A stretch of DNA of 10,324 bases from Dehalococcoidales bacterium. GTDB taxonomy: Bacteria; Chloroflexota; Dehalococcoidia; Dehalococcoidales; Fen-1064. Numbering within the stretch: the first letter of the stretch is position 1; each line of letters opens with the position of its first letter. A program made the position numbers and the translations under genes. Below, one piece after another: positions 1 to 5,666 of the stretch. Below the pieces are notes generated by a model. The model saw only the letters and a program-made list of their open reading frames with translations. It had not been told where the DNA came from and did not search any database. The stretch spans positions 1 through 10,324 of the forward strand of contig DAOUVG010000026.1 of NCBI GenBank assembly GCA_030667735.1. The letters run 5' to 3'.

Positions 1-1
1 G

Positions 2-811
2 AATCAGGATGCCGACAGTTTCTTCCTTACAGTCGAATCGTTCGACCCACACGAGCCCTGGCTGGTGCCGGAGCACTACCGCAAGATGTATCTGGAAGAG
101 GATGGCCGGGAACAGGTTGTCTCCTTCTACCGCGACGTCTCGGACCTGGACCCGAAGCTCCTCGCCCGCACCCGGGCGAACTACAGCGGTGAGGTCACCA
201 TGTGTGACCGGTGGTTCGGGTTCTTTATGGACACTCTGAAGACGGTGGGACGGCTCGATGATACCATGGTGATACTGACATCCGACCACGGCCATTCCAT
301 TGGCGACCGTGATTATATGGGGAAACAGGGATACCCGTCCGGGCCCGAGGTGTACGACATCCCTCTGATGATACGTTTCCCCGGCGCGGAGCATGCCGGG
401 ACCAGCAGTGACCAGTTCGTACAGCACCATGATATCGCCGCAGTGATTCTGGAGGCTGCTGGTGTCGAGCCGCCGGTAGAGATTGAAGGTACTTCCTTCC
501 TGGAGAGCGCGATTTCCGGTAAGGCCGGCAAGCGCGACCACGTAACCGTGGGCTGGGGTTCGGCGCTGACGGTGATAACCGACCGGTGGTGGCTCAATTG
601 CAAGGCGGACGGCACCGGGGTACTGCTCCACGACCTGAAGGAGGCGGAGCCTTTCGCGAAGAACGTAGCGACGGAGAACGCGGAGGCCGTGAACGAGCTC
701 TTTGCCCTGGCGAAGGCGGACGCCACCGGAGGGTTCCCGGAGTGGATTATTGAGCTTGCCCGAAGCCAGAAGGATGCCCCGGGGTGCAGTGACCTGGCGG
801 CGCGTGCCTAG
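2..811 (+). CDS. Type I sulfatase, C-terminal part (5' truncated by window edge)
   Basis: This is the downstream part of an alkaline-phosphatase-fold sulfatase, which hydrolyses sulfate esters (sometimes phosphonate or phosphate esters). The reading frame is open from base 2, so the true start is off the left edge and 269 residues are visible. Near its start it shows the motif FDPHEPW (residues 14-20), typical of the sulfatase core. It then has SDHGHSIGD (93-101), whose Asp-His pair is the family's metal-binding site, followed by a conserved GK (107-108) and the DIPLMIRFPG strand. The formylglycine motif (C/S-x-P-x-R) would lie upstream, so active-site maturation cannot be judged. No signal peptide can be assessed. 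The tail after about residue 245 looks non-conserved. The gene is followed by a long intergenic region with its own downstream promoter, so it is probably not co-transcribed with the CoA-transferases. The substrate cannot be predicted. Family call secure; specificity unknown. Confidence 0.9.
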   Translation, partial: NQDADSFFLTVESFDPHEPWLVPEHYRKMYLEEDGREQVVSFYRDVSDLDPKLLARTRANYSGEVTMCDRWFGFFMDTLKTVGRLDDTMVILTSDHGHSIGDRDYMGKQGYPSGPEVYDIPLMIRFPGAEHAGTSSDQFVQHHDIAAVILEAAGVEPPVEIEGTSFLESAISGKAGKRDHVTVGWGSALTVITDRWWLNCKADGTGVLLHDLKEAEPFAKNVATENAEAVNELFALAKADATGGFPEWIIELARSQKDAPGCSDLAARA

Positions 812-864
812 TGTGGTCGACGACTGGTCGAATGAACAAGAGTACTTCGCCTTATGGGAAGAGG

Positions 865-954
865 CCCTTCGACTTCGGCCTGCTAGCTTTGCTAGCAGGT
901 AAGCTCAGGGTGCAAGAAGAGGCGTGTCTTTCTGAGTGGAGCGAAGAATCTCAG
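865..954. repeat. Intergenic interspersed-repeat-like element with nested hairpin
   Basis: Two blocks here look like interspersed intergenic repeats. The first is CCCTTCGAC (865-873) and AAGCTCAGGG (901-910), which would join into a continuous CCCTTCGACAAGCTCAGGG-type unit but are separated by 27 bases. Those 27 bases contain a perfect 9-bp hairpin, CCTGCTAGC (879-887), loop TTT, GCTAGCAGG (891-899). The second block is TCTGAGTGGAGCGAAGAATC (931-950) with CTGAG/CTCAG ends (932-936 and 950-954). From memory, near-identical sequences recur between genes in Chloroflexota and other environmental genomes; I could not verify this. No poly-T follows the hairpin, so a classical terminator for the sulfatase is unlikely. 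Confidence 0.5.
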
Positions 955-1060
955 CTTGCCCCTCGTACCTGGAGAGAACTCCGACACCATCAAAGCTATT
1001 CAGCACATCCACCAACCTCTTCATTGCTTCCGCCTCTTTAGATACCACTTCGCTTACCAT
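905..1060 (-). CDS. Doubtful 51-residue ORF or gene remnant
   Basis: On the minus strand an ATG at 1060-1058 opens 51 codons ending in TGA at 907-905. The first 33 residues look protein-like, with an acidic/basic helix-forming start (KEAEAMKRLVDVLNSF, residues 8-23). From about residue 34 the peptide (GQAEILRSTQKDT) is simply the translation of the repeat block at 931-960, which argues that the tail is accidental. There is no convincing ribosome binding site; GAAGGG lies about 12 bases upstream. A 13-codon ORF in another frame (ATGATAAGG...) ends in a TGA overlapping this ATG, which could be a remnant of a longer frameshifted gene. I do not recognise a family. It may be a decayed gene whose end was overwritten by the repeat, or not a gene at all. 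Confidence 0.2.
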   Translation of the reverse strand: MVSEVVSKEAEAMKRLVDVLNSFDGVGVLSRYEGQAEILRSTQKDTPLLAP

Positions 1061-1149
1061 CAGTCGCTAACACCCTTCTGATAGGCACTACTCCTTATCA
1101 TTCACAACAGAGTAGAACCTTCTCACCTCACTTCAATAGACGCCGTATG

Positions 1150-1165
1150 CCGGACCGTCGTCCGG
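1150..1165. repeat. Short inverted repeat just upstream of the -35 box
   Basis: CCGGAC (1150-1155), spacer CGTC, GTCCGG (1160-1165) forms a perfect 6-bp dyad ending 12 bases before the TTGACA box. Its position suits an activator or accessory repressor site. It is short and GC-rich, so chance cannot be excluded. Confidence 0.3.
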
Positions 1166-1177
1166 GCGGCGCATGTG

Positions 1178-1206
1178 TTGACACTTCCCTGCCAAAGGAT
1201 TACAAT
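1178..1206 (+). promoter_or_regulatory. Sigma-70-type promoter of the CoA-transferase pair
   Basis: TTGACA at 1178-1183 is a perfect -35 box. After a 17-base spacer comes TACAAT at 1201-1206, which matches the -10 consensus at five of six positions. The predicted transcription start is near 1213, giving a leader of about 73 bases before the ATG at 1286. This is the strongest promoter visible in the window, and it sets the CoA-transferase genes apart from the upstream sulfatase. It also shows that the in-frame ATG at 1175, which lies upstream of the promoter, cannot be the start on this transcript. Confidence 0.75.
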
Positions 1207-1222
1207 CACGGCTATTACACGA

Positions 1223-1245
1223 ACGGGAACACATGGTGTTCCCGT
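1223..1245. promoter_or_regulatory. Operator-like perfect palindrome downstream of the promoter
   Basis: ACGGGAACAC (1223-1232), spacer ATG, GTGTTCCCGT (1236-1245) is a perfect 10-bp inverted repeat. It lies about +10 to +33 from the predicted transcription start. A repressor bound here would block initiation or early elongation, as for many TetR, GntR or IclR-type regulators of acyl-CoA catabolism. In RNA it could instead fold into a 10-bp hairpin with a 3-base loop. No cognate regulator gene is adjacent, so the binding protein is unknown. Confidence 0.6.
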
Positions 1246-1270
1246 ACTATCCCGAATAGATGCGCTATCC

Positions 1271-1279
1271 GGAGAGGAG
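1271..1279 (+). promoter_or_regulatory. Ribosome binding site fixing the start of the first CoA-transferase
   Basis: GGAGAGGAG ends six bases before the ATG at 1286. It selects that ATG over the in-frame ATG at 1175, whose extra 37 residues would be encoded by promoter and palindrome sequence and do not resemble the family N-terminus. Confidence 0.75.
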
Positions 1280-1285
1280 AACGGA

Positions 1286-2500
1286 ATGGAACAGGCACTG
1301 GCAGATGTGAAGGTCCTCGATATCACCCACCATATTGCCGGCCCCTACTGCACCAAGCTGCTGGCTGATTACGGTGCCGATGTCATCAAGGTGGAGAGGC
1401 CCGGCCGAGGTGACCCGGCCAGGAGAATGGGGCCTTTCCTCGGGGATGACCCCCACCCGGACAAGAGCGGTCTTTTCCTTCATCTGAATACCAGCAAGAG
1501 AGGGGTGACTCTGAATCTGAAGAGCGGGAGTGGCCGGAAGCTCTTCGGGGAGCTTCTGGCCGGGGTGGATATCCTGGTGGAGAACTTCGCTCCGCGGGTG
1601 ATGCCGTCACTGGGGCTGGCCTACGAAGAGCTGGAGAAGGTGAACCCGAAGCTGGTGATGACATCGATATCCAATTTCGGACAGACCGGACCGTACCGGG
1701 ACTTCAAGGCATCGGAGCTTATCCTCTACGGCATGGGCGGCGCCATGAACGAGACCGGCACCCTGGACCGTTATCCCCTGAAGAAGGGTGGCAATGCAAT
1801 CCAGTACCAGGCAGGTACAATCGCCGCGGTGGCCACCATGCTGGCCCTCTTCTCCAGCCGACTTCAGGGTATCGGCCAACATGTGGATGTGCCCATCTTC
1901 GAGAGCCAGATGGGGACGATTGACAGGAGAATGAGCCATCTCCTGAGCTACCAGTATAACGGGGAGACCAGCTATAGACCTGACCCGCTACAGGAACCAC
2001 CCGGGTTTCCGGCGGGAGTCTATGCCTGCAAGGACGGTTTCTTCCAGATTGCCGGGGGCTTCGTCTTCTGGTCAAGGATATGCCAGATGATGGACCGGCC
2101 CGACCTTGCAGACGACCCTGGCTTCAACACACCGCAGGGACAGCGGGACCCGGAGAACCTGGAGAGGTTCAGTATTATCTGGTACCCGTGGATAGCGGAG
2201 CATACCAAGCTGGAGATTGTTACCGCCGGGCAGGCGGCCGGGGTGCTCTGCGGGCCGATAAGCACCAGTGAAGACCTGCTGAACGAACCGCATTGGAAAG
2301 AGAGGGGGTTCTGGGAGGAGATTGAGCACCCCGTTGCCGGTAAGCTTACCTATCCGGGGGCACCATTCAAGATGGCGGAGACCCCCTGGCAGGCAAGTCG
2401 GCCGGCTCCCCAGCTGGGAGAACACAACGCTGAGGTCTTCGGTGAGCTGGAGTACTCAAAGGAAGACCTGGTGAGATTGCGGGAGAGCGGCGTAATATAG
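1286..2500 (+). CDS. CaiB/BaiF-family (type III) CoA-transferase, catalytic Asp replaced by Gln
   Basis: This 404-residue protein has the usual length for a type III CoA-transferase, which moves CoA from a donor acyl-CoA to a carboxylic acid in the cytoplasm. The N-terminus carries the family signature: VLDITHHIAGPYCTKLLADY (residues 10-29), GADVIKVERPGRGDPARR (30-47), HLNTSKRGVTLNL (66-78), and the helix/strand VNPKLVMTSISNFGQTGPY (119-137). The central region aligns without gaps to the family pattern D-x3-G-x19-GQ-x-V-D-V. At the Asp position this protein has Gln173 (codon 1802-1804); the Gly is 177 and GQHVDV is 197-202. That Asp forms the acyl-anhydride intermediate in the family, so this copy may be inactive alone. 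The next gene, 33 bases downstream, is a second family member that keeps the Asp. This suggests a hetero-oligomeric enzyme. Substrate unknown. Start chosen from the ribosome binding site. Confidence 0.92.
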   Translation: MEQALADVKVLDITHHIAGPYCTKLLADYGADVIKVERPGRGDPARRMGPFLGDDPHPDKSGLFLHLNTSKRGVTLNLKSGSGRKLFGELLAGVDILVENFAPRVMPSLGLAYEELEKVNPKLVMTSISNFGQTGPYRDFKASELILYGMGGAMNETGTLDRYPLKKGGNAIQYQAGTIAAVATMLALFSSRLQGIGQHVDVPIFESQMGTIDRRMSHLLSYQYNGETSYRPDPLQEPPGFPAGVYACKDGFFQIAGGFVFWSRICQMMDRPDLADDPGFNTPQGQRDPENLERFSIIWYPWIAEHTKLEIVTAGQAAGVLCGPISTSEDLLNEPHWKERGFWEEIEHPVAGKLTYPGAPFKMAETPWQASRPAPQLGEHNAEVFGELEYSKEDLVRLRESGVI

Positions 2501-2521
2501 ACGCCGGTTCTGGTGCAACGA

Positions 2522-2527
2522 GAGGAG
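2522..2527 (+). promoter_or_regulatory. Ribosome binding site fixing the start of the second CoA-transferase
   Basis: GAGGAG lies six bases before the ATG at 2534. It directly abuts the in-frame ATG at 2528 (no spacing) and lies downstream of the in-frame GTG at 2513. Spacing therefore favours 2534, giving the N-terminus MAKLPLEGIRVVDITV. Confidence 0.65.
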
Positions 2528-2533
2528 ATGATT

Positions 2534-3841
2534 ATGGCTAAGTTGCCTTTGGAAGGAATCAGAGTTGTAGATATAACCGTTATCTACGCCGGGCCTTTTG
2601 CGACCATGAATCTGGCGGACTGGGGGGCTGAGGTCATTCGCGTCGAGTCGCTCAAGCACTTTCAGGTCCTGACCAGGGGCGGTATAGCCCACCCGCCGCA
2701 GGACATCGTTTCAAATCCCACACGTACCGGTGGGCTGGCAACCTACTGCGGCCGGGACGTGAGTTTCCGGCCGTGGAACCGTTGGACCCTTTTCAATGCC
2801 CACGCCCGGAACAAGCTTGGCTGTACCATGGACCTGACCCAGCCCAGGGGCAAGGAGCTATTCAAGCGTCTCATCGCGGGGAGCGACGTCTTCCTGGAAA
2901 GCAATGCGCCTCATGTTGTCGAGAACTTCGGTCTGACCTATGACGTACTGAAGGAAGTAAACCCGAAGCTGATTATGCTCTCTATGCCCGGTTTCGGGAG
3001 TTCGGGGCCTTATAAGTATTACCGTGCCCTCGGTGTCCATCAGGAAGGATTTATCGGACACACCTACCTCCGGGGCTATCCGGATAGCGACCCTTCAACC
3101 ACGTCCACCCTTTACCATGCCGACGAAGCCTCCGGGGCCAGCGCGGCCCTGGCCGTGCTGATGGCCCTGCACTATCGGAACCGTACCGGCAAGGGGCAGT
3201 ACATCGATATGTCCCAGGCGGAGGCGACCATGCCCCACCTCGGTGAAGCTATCATGGACTACTCGATGAACCGGTGTGTCCAGAATAGTGTTGGTAATCG
3301 CCTGCCCGGAGCGGCTCCCTGCGGCTGTTACCGGTGCCAGGGGGAAGACCGCTGGATAAACATCACGGTTACCTCGGACGAGGAGTGGCAGGGCCTGTGT
3401 CGGGTCATGGGAAACCCGGAATGGACCCGGGACGAGCGATTCACCGACAGCCTGAGCCGCGACCGGAACCAGGACGACATGGACACACTCATCGAGGAGT
3501 GGACGGGCCAGAACAACCACTACGACCTCATGTTCCGGCTCCAGAAAGAGGGCGTCCCCGCCGGACCGGTGATATTCGAGGACGATGCCTATACCGACCC
3601 CCACCTCAAGGAGCGTAACTTCTTCCAGGAGGTTACCCACGAGGAGTGCGGCACCCACATGTATCCCACGTTCGGGTTTCGCATGTCCCGGACCCCCAAC
3701 AGCATCCGGCTCCCGCCGGTACGCCTGGGCGAACATAACGAGTATGTCTATAAGGAGCTCCTCAAGGTCTCTGATGAGGAGTACCACCAGCTCGAGGAAG
3801 AGGGTCATATCGGCATGGACTACGCACCAGAGATACGTTGA
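2534..3841 (+). CDS. CaiB/BaiF-family (type III) CoA-transferase, catalytic Asp retained
   Basis: This 435-residue protein is the second CoA-transferase of the pair. Family features in order are GIRVVDITVIYAGPFATMNL (residues 8-27), GAEVIRVES (31-39), ARNKLGCTMDL (91-101), VNPKLIMLSMPGFGSSGPY (142-160), and the active-site segment HADEASG (195-201). In that segment Asp197 (codon 3122-3124) fits the family spacing D-x3-G-x19-GQ exactly. GQYIDMSQAEA follows at 221-231, and a C-terminal RLGEHNEYVYKELL segment at 397-410. An insertion of roughly 30 residues (about 45-85, rich in Pro, Thr and aromatic residues) sits after the first CoA-binding segment compared with its neighbour and makes it longer than typical members. 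It lies 33 bases after the first CoA-transferase, shares its promoter, and is followed by an intrinsic terminator. If the pair forms one enzyme, this is the likely catalytic subunit. Substrate unknown. Confidence 0.93.
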   Translation: MAKLPLEGIRVVDITVIYAGPFATMNLADWGAEVIRVESLKHFQVLTRGGIAHPPQDIVSNPTRTGGLATYCGRDVSFRPWNRWTLFNAHARNKLGCTMDLTQPRGKELFKRLIAGSDVFLESNAPHVVENFGLTYDVLKEVNPKLIMLSMPGFGSSGPYKYYRALGVHQEGFIGHTYLRGYPDSDPSTTSTLYHADEASGASAALAVLMALHYRNRTGKGQYIDMSQAEATMPHLGEAIMDYSMNRCVQNSVGNRLPGAAPCGCYRCQGEDRWINITVTSDEEWQGLCRVMGNPEWTRDERFTDSLSRDRNQDDMDTLIEEWTGQNNHYDLMFRLQKEGVPAGPVIFEDDAYTDPHLKERNFFQEVTHEECGTHMYPTFGFRMSRTPNSIRLPPVRLGEHNEYVYKELLKVSDEEYHQLEEEGHIGMDYAPEIR

Positions 3842-3868
3842 AGCGACCACACACTGGCTTCAGGAGGC

Positions 3869-3910
3869 AAGGGGGGATTTCGTAAAGGCGAAATCCCCTT
3901 TTCTGTTTTC
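3869..3910 (+). terminator. Intrinsic terminator of the CoA-transferase operon
   Basis: GGGGATTTCG (3873-3882) pairs perfectly with CGAAATCCCC (3889-3898) around a 6-base loop. G-T and A-T pairs at 3869-3872 can lengthen the stem. A T-rich tract (TTTTCTGTTTTC, 3899-3910) follows. It begins 28 bases after the stop codon at 3841 and separates the operon from the promoter at 3962. Confidence 0.9.
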
Positions 3911-3961
3911 CTTATCCGTAGTGCGGTTTCCTCACCCAGCAGGTCAGGTGCTCTGTCTGTG

Positions 3962-3970
3962 TGCTATAAT
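3962..3970 (+). promoter_or_regulatory. Extended -10 promoter of the CQLGCF-repeat gene
   Basis: TGCTATAAT at 3962-3970 contains a perfect TATAAT (3965-3970) with the TGn extension. No good -35 box is present at 16-18 bases upstream (GGTCAG at 3942-3947 is poor), which is usual for extended -10 promoters. The predicted start is near 3977, placing a leader of about 110 bases before the ATG at 4087. Confidence 0.6.
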
Positions 3971-3975
3971 TTTTT

Positions 3976-4086
3976 GGGGTCCCGGATGCCTCCGGCAAAG
4001 AGACCCCCTGAGAGAAACAGAAATTGCCTGTGCGCGGGGAACTGCATTGATATTGTGCGGATACCAGGGGTCAGAAAGGCGGTAAC
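3976..4086 (+). promoter_or_regulatory. Structured 5' leader with two mutually exclusive pairings (candidate RNA switch)
   Basis: At the predicted 5' end, GGGGTC (3976-3981) pairs with GACCCC (4002-4007). It encloses a second stem, CCGGA (3982-3986) with TCCGG (3991-3995), a TGCC loop and a 6-base bulge CAAAGA (3996-4001). A second GGGGTC occurs at 4067-4072 within CAGGGGTC (4065-4072). It can pair with the same GACCCCCTG (4002-4010), with one bulged C. That alternative would end two bases before the ribosome binding site AAAGG (4075-4079) and could hinder translation. The arrangement is like a translation-controlling leader. I see no known riboswitch class with confidence, and a start site past 3978 would weaken the first stem. 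Confidence 0.4.
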
Positions 4087-4485
4087 ATGGGTGTAGAAGA
4101 GATTGAACGAGTAGTTACGGAGGAGTCCGGTGGCGCCGGGGGTGAAGGCCGTCTGGCCTGTGCCCGCGCCAGGGGTATAGCCAGGAGGCTCGGCGTGGTT
4201 CCCAAAGAGGTTGGGGATGCCGCTGACCGACTGGGGATGAGAATCGTGGACTGCCAGCTGGGGTGTTTCGGTTTTAAAAAGGCCACTCACGAAGACCTGG
4301 ACAGCGTTCAGGTATCGGAAGCTCTGGCTGAGGCGATAACGGCTTCCCTTGTGGATGGACAGCTATATTGTACCGCAGCATTTGAAGTAGCCCGGAAGGT
4401 GAAGGCAACCCCAAAGCAGGTTGGCGATGCGACCACCAAGATGCAGGTCAGGATAAGCAAATGTCAGCTTGGCTGCTTTCCCTAA
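4087..4485 (+). CDS. Small protein with two tandem Cys-containing HTH-like repeats ending in CQLGCF
   Basis: The protein has 132 residues, with the start set by AAAGG seven bases before the ATG. It consists of two copies of a roughly 41-residue unit, residues 22-62 and 92-132, offset by exactly 70 residues and identical at 19 of 41 positions by my alignment. Each unit has Cys, a helix (A-x3-[IV]-A-R), Pro-Lys-x-Val-Gly-Asp-Ala, Arg-Ile, and then CQLGCF. The cysteines are 25, 56 and 60 in the first unit and 95, 126 and 130 in the second, giving the same C-x30-C-x3-C spacing in both. The Ala/Gly/Val pattern resembles a helix-turn-helix, so DNA binding is possible. The paired cysteines could bind metal or an Fe-S cluster, or form disulfides. 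There is no signal peptide or membrane segment. It has its own promoter and structured leader, lies between the CoA-transferase and dehydrogenase genes, and converges on the latter. I do not know its function; a redox- or metal-sensing regulator is only inference. Confidence 0.85.
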   Translation: MGVEEIERVVTEESGGAGGEGRLACARARGIARRLGVVPKEVGDAADRLGMRIVDCQLGCFGFKKATHEDLDSVQVSEALAEAITASLVDGQLYCTAAFEVARKVKATPKQVGDATTKMQVRISKCQLGCFP

Positions 4486-4515
4486 CGCGTAATCGCACTT
4501 TCCCGCTCTATTTAT
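4486..4515. other. Convergent 30-base gap without an obvious terminator
   Basis: The stop codons of the CQLGCF-repeat gene (+) and the downstream dehydrogenase (-) are separated by only 30 bases. I see no hairpin with a T-tract on either strand; the only nearby dyad is a weak CAGC/GCTG at 4465-4475 inside the gene. Transcripts from the two sides may overlap or end by a factor-dependent route. Confidence 0.5.
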
Positions 4516-5649
4516 CTATACGTCCAGCAATTGGGCGATTCGTTCGCGGTGGTAATCGGCGTCACCGAAGGCGACCTGTGAAGACTTGGCGCGCTTGAAG
4601 TACAGGTGCATATCGTGGTCCCAGGTAAAACCGATACCGCCATGTACCTGGATACCCTCGAAGGTGGCGTGCTTGTAGGTATCGCTGCACCACGTCTTGG
4701 CCACGGAAGCGGCCAGCGTTTTCCCCGGGTCGTTCTCGTCAATAGCCCAGGCGGCATAGTAGACGATTGATGTTGCTCCCTCCACCTCGACAGCCACGTT
4801 GGCCAGCTTGTGTTGAATAGCCTGGAAGGTGCCGATTGGTACGCCGAACTGCTCCCTCTCCTTGGCATAGTCGACACTCGTTTCCAGCGCCCAGCGGGCG
4901 CCGCCCATCATCCAGGCGCATTCTCCCACGATAGCCTCATCGAGCAGGTTACGGACTACCGGCCACCCGCCGTTAAGCTTGCCGAGAAGGTTGCTTCCGG
5001 GCACGGTGACACCGCTGAAGGTTACCTCGCACAGCTTCTCACCGGTCATTGTACTCAGTACCTCTACCCGGAGTCCTTCCGATTTAGCATCCACCAGAAA
5101 AAGGCTGATGCCATCCTCACCGGTGCCGTCCTTCGTTCGGGCGACACATATCAGGTGGTCGGCAATATGCGCGTCGGGGACGAACAGCTTGGTGCCATTG
5201 ATGACGAAGTCCTGTCCGGAAGGACTGGCGGTGACGGCTATGCCGGATGGCTCAAGGTCACCGGACGACTCCAGCAGGGCCATTGTCATGATAGTCTCGC
5301 CACCGGCTATCGCCGGTAGGAAACGCTGCTTCTGCTCCTCGTTGCCGGCGGCAAGGATTGTCCGCCCGGCGTAGACTACTGTGGATACGAACGGGCCGGG
5401 CACCAGAGCGCGCCCCATCTCTTCGAGCAGCACGGTAAGGTCAAGGAAGGAGCTGCCGACTCCGTCGTATTCTTCGGGGAACGCCAGCCCGTGCCAGCCG
5501 AGGTCGGCCATCTGTCGCCAGAGTTCCGGCGAGTAGCCCTTGTCATCGTCCATCATGTCACGCACCAGCTTCTTGGGACACTCTTTATCGAGGAAATCCC
5601 GGGCTGATGTCTTCAGCATTACTTGCTCTTCGCCAAGGTCAAAGTCCAT
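4516..5649 (-). CDS. Acyl-CoA dehydrogenase family protein, FAD-binding-motif partner of the pair
   Basis: This 377-residue flavoprotein has full acyl-CoA dehydrogenase length. Such enzymes introduce a trans-2,3 double bond into acyl-CoAs and pass electrons to an electron-transfer flavoprotein. The N-terminal helical domain includes GWHGLAFPEEYDGVG (51-65). The middle beta domain includes FVINGTKLFVPDA (148-160). The C-terminal domain carries the FAD/dimer motifs REQFGVPIGTFQAIQHKLA (265-283) and QVHGGIGFTWDHDMHLYFKR (334-353). Two features are unusual. The canonical EPxAGSD loop of the middle domain is replaced by ESSGDLEPSG (127-136). The MCAD-type catalytic Glu position near the C-terminus reads FGDA (361-364) without Glu; Glu238 in the preceding helix is a possible alternative base. 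It starts 17 bases after the stop of the other dehydrogenase, with a strong GAGAGGAG site, so the two are co-transcribed and probably form a hetero-oligomer. Substrate unknown. Confidence 0.92.
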   Translation of the reverse strand: MDFDLGEEQVMLKTSARDFLDKECPKKLVRDMMDDDKGYSPELWRQMADLGWHGLAFPEEYDGVGSSFLDLTVLLEEMGRALVPGPFVSTVVYAGRTILAAGNEEQKQRFLPAIAGGETIMTMALLESSGDLEPSGIAVTASPSGQDFVINGTKLFVPDAHIADHLICVARTKDGTGEDGISLFLVDAKSEGLRVEVLSTMTGEKLCEVTFSGVTVPGSNLLGKLNGGWPVVRNLLDEAIVGECAWMMGGARWALETSVDYAKEREQFGVPIGTFQAIQHKLANVAVEVEGATSIVYYAAWAIDENDPGKTLAASVAKTWCSDTYKHATFEGIQVHGGIGFTWDHDMHLYFKRAKSSQVAFGDADYHRERIAQLLDV

Positions 5650-5666
5650 GATAGTCTCCTCTCGCC

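Noticed and set aside
814..831. Short direct repeat TGGTCGA (814-820 and 825-831)
   Set aside because: Seven bases in a GC-rich context; too short to distinguish from chance.
879..899. Hairpin as terminator of the sulfatase gene
   Set aside because: The stem is perfect, but no T-tract follows; it fits better as part of the repeat element.
811..1041. Plus-strand 76-codon ORF after the sulfatase
   Set aside because: Much of it is translation of the hairpin and repeat blocks (LSEWSEES-type peptide); no ribosome binding site and no protein-like composition.
1175..1285. Upstream ATG giving a longer first CoA-transferase
   Set aside because: It lies upstream of the -35 box, and the extra 37 residues are encoded by promoter and palindrome sequence. 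A good ribosome binding site points to 1286.
3095..3850. Minus-strand 251-codon ORF opposite the second CoA-transferase
   Set aside because: The plus strand encodes conserved CoA-transferase motifs throughout; the antisense product has no recognisable domain.
3976..4007. Hairpin as a terminator
   Set aside because: The T-run (3970-3975) precedes the hairpin on the plus strand, so it is neither a plus-strand terminator nor, read on the minus strand, followed by T residues.
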